From assembly GCF_963668165.1 (NCBI RefSeq), contig NZ_OY764209.1, forward strand, positions 1,302,001-1,366,000: a stretch of DNA of 64,000 nt. Reading direction: 5' to 3'. Of this stretch, positions 37,101 to 45,281 are shown in pieces. Within the stretch, counting starts at the first letter, position 1. Each line of letters opens with the position of its first letter. Both the position numbers and the translations under genes were made by a program. A model generated the notes under the pieces. It saw only the letters and a list, made by a program, of their open reading frames with translations. It did no database searches and was not told the DNA's origin. The DNA is from Marispirochaeta sp. (GTDB lineage Bacteria > Spirochaetota > Spirochaetia > JC444 > Marispirochaetaceae).

Positions 37101-38404
37101 CGGCTCTGCGGTCTTTCCGCAATCATAGAAGTCTGGAAGAGGACGGGGAAAATCGGGTTGACTATTCGGCCCTGCTTCCCGATCTGGCAACCAGCCTGCG
37201 GCGGCGGACCCTTCTGCTGCCCAACTGGGACCCCCTGACGATGCCCCTGATTGCCGCGAATCTGCGGCGGGAAGGAGTCGATGCCCGTGTTCTGGATGAG
37301 TCGGCCGATTCAATCCGCCGGGGCCTGCGTCACAACGACGGTCAGTGTATTCCCATGAATGCCGTGGCGGAAGAGGCCATGGACTACGTGGGCAGGCACA
37401 GACTTAATCCCGAAAAGACCGTCCTCTGGATGATGAAGTCCGACCTCGCCTGCAATATTTCCCTCTATCCCCACCACATCCGTCATATATTCAGGACCTT
37501 TGGCGGCGGCATGGAAAAGCTCGGTGTATTTGTCGGGGATATCAGCTTCGGTGAGGTTTCCATTACCGCCGCGGTGAATACCTATTTTGCCTTTCTTTTC
37601 GGGGGACTTCTGCGCCGCATCGGCTGCCGTCTGCGGCCCTATGAAATCAACCCGGGAGAAACCGACAAGGTGATTGGTCAGGGTCTTGAAAACCTGGAGA
37701 AGGCTTTTCTGGGGCAGCGGAAAAAAGAGGATGCAGTTCGCGAACTCATTGAAGCGGTGGAGTCCATTCCCCTGTGTCATGAGGAACGTCCCAAGGTCGC
37801 GATCTTCGGCGACATATACGTACGGGACAACGATATGTTTAACAATAACCTTATCCGCTTCATCGAGGCCCACGGAGGAGAGGTAATCACCACCCCTTAC
37901 AGTCAGTATACCAAGATGATATCCGACGCCTATTTCAAACGCTGGTTTGCCGAGTCCCGCTTCTCGACTTTGCTGACCTTCAAAACGCTGCTGGCTGCTG
38001 TTGAGCTGCTTGAACGCAGCTGCCAGAGACTCTTTGACAGGGTCTTGCCCCTGTCTGGCGAGCGTTATGACGAGCCGGCGGAGGAAATTCTCGAACGTTT
38101 TGGTTTGAAGATAGAACACGCCGGTGAATCCATGGACAACATCCTCAAGGTCTGGTATATCAAGCACCATTATCCGGAGGTTGCCCTTTTTGTGCAGACC
38201 AGTCCCGGGTTCTGCTGCGCTGGTCTGATAACCGAAGCCATGGCCCGGCGGATCGAGGAAGTAACGGGGGTTCCCGTGGTCAGTCTGACCTACGACGGGA
38301 CGGGGGCGGATCCCAACGAAATCCTGGTTCCCTATCTGCGGTTTCCACTTTCTGCCGGGAAATCTGGTGTGGTAAAGCCGGACCTGGAACTGCAGACCGG
38401 CTGA
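34163..38404 (+). CDS. Giant acyl-CoA dehydratase activase-related protein (two ASKHA modules)
   Basis: 1413 residues starting at GTG. Two BadF/BcrA-type ATPase modules occur in tandem: the first starts at IGFDIGSVSIS (about 8) and has NSGCAAGTGSFLDQQ; the second starts at FGIDVGSTSTKAV (about 333) and has NNVCAAGTGSFLEEQ. The cysteine in each CAAGTGSF holds the [4Fe-4S] cluster at the dimer interface in known activases. A Cys cluster CDLCTNHC ... LCGRD follows (about 612-640), then a DUF2229-like region (about 680-900) and a dehydratase-subunit-like C-terminus. Activases pump electrons into 2-hydroxyacyl-CoA dehydratases or benzoyl-CoA reductases; no partner is adjacent. Confidence 0.88.
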   Translation: MIKNIRLIGFDIGSVSISLLEISENGGVLRRETALHGGHVEQTINQLLGTIRDDQHVFIAAAGSVPAGFAPDLKVNSQVALIRGVRERDPDVRSILFVGGEKFGLLSFDGSGEYRRAKGNSGCAAGTGSFLDQQAERLGLSGSAELAAIADTNRGQVPPIATRCAVFAKTDLIHAQQEGWSLASICDGLCRGLARNIGDSLFSEPPEFPILITGGVGLNAAVRRHLQELLKVPVTAEPEWARYYTARGAALELLETLGGHSPSVLTSAGARERSAPHKRDSVSVYPPLNLSLSDYPDFRGLESYRFAPPGAVGTGDVEIEIYCIPREDIDVYFGIDVGSTSTKAVLTDPSGKVLAGFYTRTSGRPVQALQGILAAAEDVSRRTGRRFQVIGCGTTGSGRKLAGAVLGADTVLDEISAHARAAVEIDPEVDTIIEIGGQDAKFTTLKNGQVTSSIMNNVCAAGTGSFLEEQGQKLGTRIEEYAACTAGVSAPLSSDRCTVFMQRDLNHLLCDGWSREEVLAAALHAVRENYLQKVAVESRIGRKIFFQGATAKIKTLVAAFEQKLGKPIIVSPWCHLTGALGAALELADQKLVSDSFRGFGLWRQEIPVRSEVCDLCTNHCKLTVAEVAGTTVAYGFLCGRDYSTGHYVRSSGSSFRLLAAEKKAAGPDPEPAEPAAPCTVGLPSALYLREDLLFWKTFFAELGIPVISGESIEDGIAEGRRRAEAEFCAPLTELHGQVHRLAESADYVFLPVYMETTKEKKGLRKFCYYSQFAPALLADQFPEGKLIRPVVQANSFPFKIQGELYSALRGLPGKYSFLRISRALEKAAAARERRREALIRLFTKERNKAGDTDVQVVLLGRPYTVLSPCMNKGIPEIFANLGVSSFYQDMLPPDPEASAAIRPLLEQVRWHYASAILEAAEGAARIPGLYPVLISSFKCSPDSYLRTYFRQIMDARVKPYLILELDEHGSSVGYETRIEAALRSFRNHRSLEEDGENRVDYSALLPDLATSLRRRTLLLPNWDPLTMPLIAANLRREGVDARVLDESADSIRRGLRHNDGQCIPMNAVAEEAMDYVGRHRLNPEKTVLWMMKSDLACNISLYPHHIRHIFRTFGGGMEKLGVFVGDISFGEVSITAAVNTYFAFLFGGLLRRIGCRLRPYEINPGETDKVIGQGLENLEKAFLGQRKKEDAVRELIEAVESIPLCHEERPKVAIFGDIYVRDNDMFNNNLIRFIEAHGGEVITTPYSQYTKMISDAYFKRWFAESRFSTLLTFKTLLAAVELLERSCQRLFDRVLPLSGERYDEPAEEILERFGLKIEHAGESMDNILKVWYIKHHYPEVALFVQTSPGFCCAGLITEAMARRIEEVTGVPVVSLTYDGTGADPNEILVPYLRFPLSAGKSGVVKPDLELQTG

Positions 38405-38456
38405 ACCCTGTGCTGCCGGCATAGCTGTATACAGAAAAAGGTGGTATCCTGTAGTC

Positions 38457-38864
38457 ATGAGACTCAAGAATGAGATTATTCAGCAGCTCGCAGATGAATT
38501 TGCTATGAAGGGGGTATCTATTATTATTCTGTATGGTTCCGCTGCTACGGATAAGGCCGAGACTTTAAAAAGCGATGTTGATTTGGCGGTTGCCGGAGAA
38601 GAGCTCCTCACACCGGAAGAACTCTCAGGCTTGTATCTCTCAGCTTCAGAGATTGTTCAGCGGGAAGTCGATATAGTTGATCTGCGAAGGGCAATGGGCT
38701 TCTTTCTTAAGGAGATTCTTACAAAAGGAGAGATTATTCTGAATGAAGATCCAGGTCTTCTCGGTTCAAAGGCGGAAGAAATGATGGATTATCAGACCGA
38801 TCTGGCTCCAGGGGTAGAGGCGATGCTGCGGCAACGCCTTGCAAGGAGTCTACATGCAGAATGA
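38457..38864 (+). CDS. mntA: MntA-type nucleotidyltransferase antitoxin
   Basis: 135 residues. The nucleotidyltransferase signature is intact: ILYGSAATDKAETLKSDVD supplies the GS and two Asp, and VDIVDL the third acidic residue. In MntA-HepT systems the nucleotidyltransferase AMPylates the HEPN toxin to silence it (known for the family). Its stop overlaps the toxin gene start by 11 bp, the usual arrangement. Base composition is lower in GC than neighbours. It lies 52 bp after the activase and is probably independent of it. Confidence 0.85.
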   Translation: MRLKNEIIQQLADEFAMKGVSIIILYGSAATDKAETLKSDVDLAVAGEELLTPEELSGLYLSASEIVQREVDIVDLRRAMGFFLKEILTKGEIILNEDPGLLGSKAEEMMDYQTDLAPGVEAMLRQRLARSLHAE

Positions 38865-39267
38865 CATTTTAATTCGAAAGCTTGACTCCCTGCGCCGCTG
38901 TCTGAAACGTCTGGAAGAGAAAAATCCTGAGGATTGGAAGGAAATTGAAGATGATTATGATCTGCAGGATATTATCAGTATAAACCTGGAACGGGCTGTG
39001 CAGATTTCCGTCGACATCGGACTGCAGTTATTATCCCGGGGTGACCATAAACCTCCGAATACCATGGCTGAGGTGTTCTCTCTTCTGGCGCGGGAAGGCA
39101 TAATTAATGACGGGCTGGCGAGTAATCTGCGTAGCGCCGTCGGTTTTCGTAATATCTCCGTCCACGAATATGAATCCATCGACTGGAAGATTGTTTCGTC
39201 AATTCTGGACAATAATCTTGTCGATTTTTACCTCTTTATTGAAACTGTTCTCAGGGACGTCTCGTGA
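38854..39267 (+). CDS. hepT: HepT-type HEPN ribonuclease toxin
   Basis: 137 residues from the ATG at 38854, which follows AAGGAG within mntA. All-helical HEPN domain with the catalytic RX4HXY motif intact as FRNISVHEY (about 107-115), plus DLQDIISINLERAVQISVDIG, the helix that packs the dimer. With mntA it forms a complete type VII-like toxin-antitoxin pair. The degraded relative at 24597-25053 shows such cassettes have come and gone in this genome. No gene is seen between 39268 and 39379. Confidence 0.88.
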   Translation: MQNDILIRKLDSLRRCLKRLEEKNPEDWKEIEDDYDLQDIISINLERAVQISVDIGLQLLSRGDHKPPNTMAEVFSLLAREGIINDGLASNLRSAVGFRNISVHEYESIDWKIVSSILDNNLVDFYLFIETVLRDVS

Positions 39268-39379
39268 AATTCGTACTTTCTCACAGTGCTTACGAAGGCC
39301 CCGGCAGATACAACGAAAAAAAGAAAAAGAAATACAGATGGAGAAGATTAGCAGGGTATAAAAAATCCCAGAAAGACGT

Positions 39380-40002
39380 TTACAGCTTCATCCCGCCTTC
39401 AACACCTATACCGTGGATGTAAACATCACTATCATCGTAGTATTCAGATAGTACACGTGAAAATTTCAAACCTATAAATGCACCGTTTTGGAATTCATAC
39501 CCGGCGCCAATAGCGAATCCAAATAGTAGATTGTTATCATAATCATCATCACTGCTGCTTGAATCATCGCTGGTATCAATTTCGATATCACCTAAAAGAT
39601 AGAAAATATCGGGTCCGCCCATTACATACAGAGTCCCCAATGGTTCATTGGAAAAAGACCTTTTAGATAAACAGGGACTTCCAACATTTTCCAAGATTCT
39701 CGAATCCAGTCATCTCCATCGCCATATTGCATGGTAGCAAGGGTAAATAATAGTTCAGGCTGAATGGCTAATGAGTTTGAGAACTTGTGTTCAAGGAATC
39801 CTCCAACACTGAAACCAAAGGAAAATTCATTATCAACCTCAACACCATAGTAAAACTCGTAAAAATCTTGCACATCGTCCCATCCGTCCCCGGTAAAAGA
39901 ATAATCGCTCAGAGCACCCTTTAGTCCGAACGTCGTCTGAGCAAGAGCAGGCAGGACGAGCAAAGGTACCAATACCAATACAATAACAATCTTTTTTATC
40001 AC
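39380..40002 (-). pseudogene. Outer-membrane beta-barrel protein, frameshifted
   Basis: The gene is split into two frames. The first (40002-39622) has a signal peptide ending LVLPALAQTTFGLKG and barrel-like strands (FSFGFSVGGFLEHKFSN, LAIQPELLFTLATMQYG), typical of PorT-like OMP_b-brl proteins. The second (to 39380) continues with NEPLGTLYVMGGPDIFYLLG and GAGYEFQNGAFIGLKFS. Adding one base at the A5 run 39652-39656 joins them as YLKGLF-SNEPLGTLYV, a seamless barrel of about 206 residues. Either a pseudogene, a phase-variable tract or a base-calling error. Confidence 0.75.
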
Positions 40003-40082
40003 ATTCTCCCTTAGTGTTTTTCTAATTAAAACGTGTCCTGCTTCTTCCTGTCAATGATTTTTTAATTTTATCAGATCCTCCA

Positions 40083-40135
40083 TATTCCCTCTGTGTTACC
40101 CTGTGCCCTCTGAGCCTCTGTGGCTGCCCTATTGT
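40083..40135. repeat. Dispersed CACAGAGGC-type repeat segment
   Basis: Intergenic tract that reads on the minus strand CACAGAGGCTCAGAG (40108-40122) within a longer run of ACAGAGG-like units (CTCTGTG, CCCTGTG, CCTCTGTG on the plus strand). The same 15-base pattern, as CACGGAGGCACGGAG, occurs after the GxxExxY remnant at 52379-52393. It appears to be a member of a low-complexity interspersed repeat family. Confidence 0.55.
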
Positions 40136-40256
40136 TCCCCGTCTTTGTTCCAAAAAAATGAAAAAAAGCTTCATATTTAAAATCATATCCTCTTTCCCCT
40201 GGTTTTACTCCATGTACACGGCGCCGAAACATGACTTGTAAAACATGGAGGAAAAA

Positions 40257-40667
40257 ATGAACCAACTAAACACAATCCAGCTGGAAGGAAACCTGGTAAA
40301 GGACCCCCAGCGTAAAGAGACCCCAAAGGGTACCCCGGTGTGTACCTTCTCGGTGGCTTCAAACCGTTACTACCGTCAGGACGAGGAGAACAAACAGGAG
40401 GTCTCCTTTTTTGATGTGGAAACCTGGTCAGATACCGCGGAAACCTGCGCCAAGGTCCTGAAAAAGGGACGGGGAGTACGCATTCTTGGCCGGCTTAAGC
40501 AGGATCGTTGGGAGGATGCGGATGGGAAAAACCAGTACCGGATCAAGATTGTGGCTGACCGGGTGGAGTTTCAGACGCAATTCAATAAAAACGGAAAAGG
40601 CAAGGATGGTGAGTCAGATATCGCCGCCGAGGGGGATGGGCAGCCTGCTACGGCAGAAGTCTTTTAA
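40257..40667 (+). CDS. ssb: Single-stranded DNA-binding protein
   Basis: 136 residues from the ATG at 40257, with GGAGG upstream. OB-fold with NTIQLEGNLVKDPQR, CTFSVASNRYY, SFFDVETWSDTAE and GVRILGRLKQDRWED. The C-terminus is short (about 30 residues after the OB fold) and ends TAEVF, so it lacks the classical acidic DDIPF tip that recruits partner proteins, though it ends in Phe. It may be an accessory rather than the housekeeping SSB. A strong terminator follows. Confidence 0.9.
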   Translation: MNQLNTIQLEGNLVKDPQRKETPKGTPVCTFSVASNRYYRQDEENKQEVSFFDVETWSDTAETCAKVLKKGRGVRILGRLKQDRWEDADGKNQYRIKIVADRVEFQTQFNKNGKGKDGESDIAAEGDGQPATAEVF

Positions 40668-40686
40668 TCCCCTGCCTTGATGATCT

Positions 40687-40724
40687 ACAGCGGATGTGAC
40701 CGAAAGTCGCATCCGCTGTTTTTT
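40687..40724 (+). terminator. Rho-independent terminator after ssb
   Basis: ACAGCGGATGTGAC (40687-40700) pairs with GTCGCATCCGCTGT (40706-40719), with one wobble and a CGAAA loop, followed by a T run to 40724. It separates ssb from the trp promoter, whose -35 begins 4 bp further on. Confidence 0.92.
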
Positions 40725-40727
40725 CTC

Positions 40728-40779
40728 TTGACACTTTCTGCGTCTTCCTGTAGTTTCTTCCTACAGAAACGTTACTGTA
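40728..40779 (+). promoter_or_regulatory. trp operon promoter with near-palindromic operator
   Basis: TTGACA (40728-40733) lies 17 bp before TAGTTT (40751-40756). Immediately after, over the expected start site, is the 18-bp sequence TACAGAAACGTTACTGTA (40762-40779), symmetric at 16 of 18 positions with AACGTT at its centre. A repressor bound there would block initiation of trpE. It does not look like the E. coli TrpR box (no CTAG core), so the regulator would be a different one. Confidence 0.65.
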
Positions 40780-40810
40780 AATAGAAACATCTGCTTTCGG
40801 GGAGACACTG

Positions 40811-42217
40811 ATGAAAACCAGAAGAGAAGAGCGGGTACTGATAAAGGCGGTCCCGGGAGACAAGTTTACCCCCTATTCCCTGGCAAAGAAACTGGGGGCC
40901 AAGGCGCTGCTGGAAAGTTCCTCCTTCGCAAAAGGCAAGGAACGTTTCTCCATTCTGCTCATCCAGGAGGCCTTCAGGCTGCTGCAGCAGAACGGAGAAA
41001 TCCTGTTCAGCCGTGAAGGCCAGACCCGGCGTATTAAAAGCGGTGCCCGCGATATTCTGGATGTCCTGAACTATTTCGCTGATCAGCATAAACCCCTGGG
41101 GCTTGAGCTTCCTTTTCCTGCCGGCGGAATAGGCTTTCTCTCCTATGAGTTCGCCCGCTTTTGCGACGATATAAGATTCCTTTCCAAAACTGCGGACATG
41201 GACATCCCGGATGCCTGCTTTCTTTTCGGGCACCTCTATGTGATTTTTGACCATTACACGGACATCCTCTACCTGGTGGCTCTTGACTATACCGAAGCTG
41301 GAGCGGACCTGGAAAAGCTGATTGCAGATACGGAAAAGCAGCTTTCCAATCTTGATTTTACCTATCTTGAGGAGCCGGAAAAGGGCTATGCCTCGGAGGT
41401 TGCCGACAGTGAAGAGGAGCGGCAACGCTACCTGGAAGGAGTTGAAAAGGTTCGTGAGCGGATTATCGCCGGAGATATTCTGCAGGGAGTTCTCTCCCGG
41501 CGTGTTACTCTGCGGACGACTATTCCACCCCTGGAGGCCTACCGGCACTTGAGAGCTTCCAATCCCTCGCCGTACCTCTTTTTTCTCGATTTCGACGATT
41601 ACGCTGTCTTCGGTTCTTCTCCGGAGGTCCATGTAAAGGTTAAGGACGGATACGCGGAGATTCACCCCATTGCCGGAACCCGGAGACGGGGCAGCAACGA
41701 GCAGGATGACCGGCGACTGGAGGAGGAGCTGAAGGCCGACGAGAAGGAGCGGGCAGAGCACCTGATGCTGGTGGACCTGGCCCGTAATGATCTGGGCCGG
41801 GTATGCGAGCCCGGTACGGTTCAGGTGATCTCCTTTATGGAGGTGGAACGCTATTCCCATGTTATGCATCTTGTTTCCCGGGTCAGGGGAAAACTGACGG
41901 ATAAAAATTCCTCCGAGGTAATCCGCGCCACCTTTCCTGCGGGGACCGTCTCCGGAGCACCGAAGCTGAAGGCGATGGAGATTATCGATTCCCTGGAACC
42001 GGTTCCCCGGGGGTTTTACGCGGGGCTTGTTGGCTACTTTGAGCCTGGCGGTCAGATGGATACCTGCATAACCATACGCAGCGCTCTGCAGCGGGGCGAG
42101 ACTATTACCCTTCAGGCCGGAGCAGGGATTGTGTATGACTCGACCCCTGAGCGGGAGTATGAAGAGACCGGCGAAAAACTCGGGGCCCTTCTGGCGGCCA
42201 TCGAAGCGCAGATCTGA
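40811..42217 (+). CDS. trpE: Anthranilate synthase component I
   Basis: Converts chorismate to anthranilate with TrpG-supplied ammonia. 468 residues. The N-terminal part carries ALLESSSF, the LLES element of tryptophan feedback sites. The chorismate-binding domain shows GDILQGVLSRR, FGSSPEVHVKV, PIAGTRRRG, ERAEHLMLVDLARNDLG and FPAGTVSGAPKLKAMEII. First gene of the trp operon; trpGD follows 19 bp after the stop. All catalytic motifs appear intact. Confidence 0.96.
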   Translation: MKTRREERVLIKAVPGDKFTPYSLAKKLGAKALLESSSFAKGKERFSILLIQEAFRLLQQNGEILFSREGQTRRIKSGARDILDVLNYFADQHKPLGLELPFPAGGIGFLSYEFARFCDDIRFLSKTADMDIPDACFLFGHLYVIFDHYTDILYLVALDYTEAGADLEKLIADTEKQLSNLDFTYLEEPEKGYASEVADSEEERQRYLEGVEKVRERIIAGDILQGVLSRRVTLRTTIPPLEAYRHLRASNPSPYLFFLDFDDYAVFGSSPEVHVKVKDGYAEIHPIAGTRRRGSNEQDDRRLEEELKADEKERAEHLMLVDLARNDLGRVCEPGTVQVISFMEVERYSHVMHLVSRVRGKLTDKNSSEVIRATFPAGTVSGAPKLKAMEIIDSLEPVPRGFYAGLVGYFEPGGQMDTCITIRSALQRGETITLQAGAGIVYDSTPEREYEETGEKLGALLAAIEAQI

Positions 42218-42236
42218 TAAAAGGGAGATTTGGAAA

Positions 42237-43829
42237 ATGTATGTACTAATCGATAACTATGATTCTTTTACCTATAATATTTACCAGTATCTCAAAGAGT
42301 TGACAAATATACCGGTAGAGGTCTTTCGCAATGACAAGATCAGTCTTGAAGAACTGCAGCAATTGCCGTTGAAGGGGTTAATTGTCTCTCCCGGGCCGGG
42401 CAGGCCTTCGGAGGCGGGGATAAGTGTCGAGGCGATACGCCGTTTCGCGGGAAAGATCCCCATTCTGGGAATCTGTTTGGGGCATCAGGCTATAGGTGAG
42501 GCTTTCGGTGGCAAAACCGTTCAGGCCCGGCGCATCGTTCACGGCAAAACCGAAGCGATCGATAATGACGGGAAAGGAGTTTTCCGGAATCTTCCCTCAC
42601 GGCCGGTTTTTACCCGTTACCACTCGCTTGCTGTGGAGGAGGCCTCCCTTCCTGCCGTGCTGGAGGTAAGCGCCCGGTCCGACGACGGCGAAATAATGGG
42701 CCTCCGTCACCGGGAGTTCGATGTTGAGGGTGTGCAGTTCCATCCTGAATCAATCGCCGCGGAGGATGGAAAAAAGCTGCTTGCCAATTTTATTGAATAC
42801 CGCAGGGAACCCTATCCCCTGCAGCTGAACCTGCAGCGGGTCATTTCCGGAGAAGATCTGAGCCGGGAAGATGCGGCGGGCTTTATGCGGGAGGTAACAG
42901 AAGGAAGCGTTCTCCCCGCCAGACTTGCAGCGTATCTAACTGCTTTTAATGCCAAAGGCATTACCCCGGAAGAGATCGCCGGCTGTGCCCAGGTACTGCA
43001 GGAAAAGAGGGTTTCCGTGAAGGCGGAGAAGCCGGTTCTCGATACCTGCGGAACCGGCGGCGACGGGAAGGGAACCTTTAATATCTCATCCATGGCGGCC
43101 CTGATAGCCTCGGCCTGCGGGGCGGAGGTTGCCAAGCACGGTAACCGGGCCATCAGCTCTCTCTGCGGCAGCGCCGATTTTTACCGGGCCCTGGGCATTA
43201 ATATTGATCTGGGGCCGGAAGCGGCTTCAAGAATGATCCGGGATGAGGGCTTTGCCTTTCTGTTTGCCCCCCGGTACCACGGAGCCATGCGTCACGCGGC
43301 ACAGGTCCGCAGGGAACTCGGCTTCAAGACCATAATGAACATGCTGGGGCCCCTCTCCAATCCGGCGGGGGCGGAGTATCAGCTTATCGGAATCTTTGAT
43401 CCGAACAAATGTGAACTGATGGCCAGGGCGGCGATGCTGCTGGGAATCAAGCGGGGTATGGTGGTTCACGGATCCGATGGTCTGGATGAGCTTACCGTTA
43501 CCGGTCCATCGAAAATCGTGCGTTTCACCCAGGGAGAAGAGCTGGTAGTAGAAGAGTTTTTTCCCCAGGATTTGGGGATTGCCCTGTACTCTCTGGAAGA
43601 TCTGCGGGGAGGTGAGGCAGAGGATAACGCTGCTATGGCACGGGAGCTCCTGAACGGCGGCGGGAGGCCTGCATTAAAGGATGCGGCCTGCCTCAACGCC
43701 GGAGCGGCCCTTGTTGTCTACGGCCTGGCGGACAGCATCAAGGAGGGCTACGGCCTGGCTTTGAGAGCCCTGAACTCCGGGCAGGTGCGGGAAAAACTTG
43801 GCGCGGTTATTGAGGCGTCCAAACGATGA
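42237..43829 (+). CDS. trpGD: Anthranilate synthase glutaminase-phosphoribosyltransferase fusion
   Basis: 530 residues from the ATG at 42237 (GGGAG upstream). Residues 1 to about 190 are the glutaminase: VLIDNYDSFTYNI, SPGPGRPSEAG, GICLGHQAIGE with the nucleophilic Cys, and VQFHPESI. Residues about 200-530 are anthranilate phosphoribosyltransferase with DTCGTGGDGKGTFNIS, AKHGNRAISSLCGSAD and NMLGPLSNPAG. The TrpG-TrpD fusion also occurs in enterobacteria. It overlaps trpCF by 4 bp (ATGA). Provides ammonia to TrpE and performs the second step. Confidence 0.96.
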   Translation: MYVLIDNYDSFTYNIYQYLKELTNIPVEVFRNDKISLEELQQLPLKGLIVSPGPGRPSEAGISVEAIRRFAGKIPILGICLGHQAIGEAFGGKTVQARRIVHGKTEAIDNDGKGVFRNLPSRPVFTRYHSLAVEEASLPAVLEVSARSDDGEIMGLRHREFDVEGVQFHPESIAAEDGKKLLANFIEYRREPYPLQLNLQRVISGEDLSREDAAGFMREVTEGSVLPARLAAYLTAFNAKGITPEEIAGCAQVLQEKRVSVKAEKPVLDTCGTGGDGKGTFNISSMAALIASACGAEVAKHGNRAISSLCGSADFYRALGINIDLGPEAASRMIRDEGFAFLFAPRYHGAMRHAAQVRRELGFKTIMNMLGPLSNPAGAEYQLIGIFDPNKCELMARAAMLLGIKRGMVVHGSDGLDELTVTGPSKIVRFTQGEELVVEEFFPQDLGIALYSLEDLRGGEAEDNAAMARELLNGGGRPALKDAACLNAGAALVVYGLADSIKEGYGLALRALNSGQVREKLGAVIEASKR

Positions 43830-45274
43830 AGGCTGGAATCCTTGAGACCATTGCCGAGAAGCGACGCCGCCGCATTCTTCGGGAGGGTCATTCCCTGGGT
43901 GTACCGGTTCCCACAGAACGGTGTCAGCCCCTGGTTGCTTTTGGCCGGAGTCCCTTTGTTATTTGCGAAATTAAACGTTCCTCTCCGTCCAAAGGCGGTA
44001 TCGATCCTTCCCTGGATCCGGTTCGTCAAGCAGGACTCTACGCTGAAGCCGGTGTCCGCTCGGTGTCGGTGCTGACGGAGGAGGACCATTTTTCAGGATC
44101 CCTCCGCGATCTGATGGCTGTAAAAGCTGCATATCCCCGGCTGTCAGTGCTGAGAAAGGAGTTCATCCTGGACGAGGAGGACCTTGATATCTCGTTCCGC
44201 GCCGGAGCCGACGCAGTGCTGTTGATTGCTTCCCTGCTGGATGCCGGGAATCTGGCGTCGTTATATGAAAAGGCTTGCAGCCTGGGTCTGGAAGCCCTGA
44301 TAGAGGTCCATACCGCCGAGGACATAGCAAAGACGCGTCCTTTAATACCCCGCTTTACGGGAATCAACAGCAGGGACCTGCGCTGTTTTCAAACCGATCT
44401 GCTTTTGCCCCTTCAGGCGGCGGAGATGATAGATTGGGATACCCGCCTGGTTTTTGAGTCCGGTATACGCCGGGGAGAGGACGTACGATTGGTCAGGGCC
44501 TCGGGATTTCAGGGTGTCCTGATCGGAGAGACTGCCGTGCGTTATCCCGAGCGCCTAAAGGAGCTGGTCGACGCGGCGGAAACCCCGGTACGGGCGACCG
44601 GTTTCTGGAAGAGTGTGGCCCTGCGCCGGAGGGACCATCCTCAAAGGCCGCTGGTAAAGATCTGCGGCATCACAAACCGCGAAGACGCCATGCTGGCAGA
44701 TTCCCTGGGGGCGGATATGCTGGGTTTTGTTTTCGCCGATTCTCCCCGGCGGGCAAGTCCTGAACTGCTGCGCGGCATCGGTGCCACCTGGGCCCTCAAG
44801 GTAGCGGTTGTGGTTTGTGAGGACAGGACGATGGGCCCAAAGCAGCTCCCGCCTCAGGTAGAGGAGCTGATGCGGGAGGGGTATATCGATGCGGTCCAGT
44901 TCCATGGCGACGAAGAGCCCGGGGAGTGTGCCGGGCTGGCCTTTCCCTACTACAAGGCGATTCGGGCAGGCTCAGAGGCGGATCTTGACGCTGCGGCAGG
45001 GTACCGGTCTCCCCGGGTACTGATAGATGCCCGGACCGCAGGTATGCGGGGCGGTTCCGGGGTCAGGGTACATAACGAACTCGTTCGCAAAGCAGCAGAG
45101 GCCGGTCCCCTGTGGCTTGCCGGAGGAATAAGCCCGGGAAACGTCATGGAAATTGTTACGGGATTCAATCCGGAGCTCATCGATATTTCCAGCGGAATCG
45201 AGATGAAACCGGGAAGAAAGGACTCGGAGAAAATGCAGAGGCTTTTTCGCCTGCTGACTGGTGAAAGGGAGTGA
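43826..45274 (+). CDS. trpCF: Indole-3-glycerol phosphate synthase / phosphoribosylanthranilate isomerase fusion
   Basis: 482 residues, two TIM barrels. TrpC (about 1-255): FVICEIKRSSPSKGGI, VSVLTEEDHFSGS, LRKEFILD, GINSRDL and LVFESGI. TrpF (about 270-482): VKICGITNREDA with catalytic Cys, DMLGFVFADSPR, DAVQFHGDE, LIDART with catalytic Asp, and LAGGISPGNV. The TrpF barrel is slightly divergent around AGMRGGSGVRVH, where most have GGTG followed by an aromatic. It catalyses the third and fourth steps in one chain. trpB starts 7 bp after its stop. Confidence 0.95.
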   Translation: MKAGILETIAEKRRRRILREGHSLGVPVPTERCQPLVAFGRSPFVICEIKRSSPSKGGIDPSLDPVRQAGLYAEAGVRSVSVLTEEDHFSGSLRDLMAVKAAYPRLSVLRKEFILDEEDLDISFRAGADAVLLIASLLDAGNLASLYEKACSLGLEALIEVHTAEDIAKTRPLIPRFTGINSRDLRCFQTDLLLPLQAAEMIDWDTRLVFESGIRRGEDVRLVRASGFQGVLIGETAVRYPERLKELVDAAETPVRATGFWKSVALRRRDHPQRPLVKICGITNREDAMLADSLGADMLGFVFADSPRRASPELLRGIGATWALKVAVVVCEDRTMGPKQLPPQVEELMREGYIDAVQFHGDEEPGECAGLAFPYYKAIRAGSEADLDAAAGYRSPRVLIDARTAGMRGGSGVRVHNELVRKAAEAGPLWLAGGISPGNVMEIVTGFNPELIDISSGIEMKPGRKDSEKMQRLFRLLTGERE

Positions 45275-45281
45275 CGTACTT

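Noticed and set aside
37310..38467. Minus-strand open frame opposite the activase 3' end
   Set aside because: High-GC antisense shadow; the plus-strand gene is supported by family motifs.
39268..39379. Small gene between hepT and the beta-barrel
   Set aside because: Lysine-rich frames of this length have no start with a ribosome site and no recognisable sequence.
40780..40810. trp leader peptide and attenuator
   Set aside because: Too short between operator and trpE; no Trp codon run or alternative hairpins.
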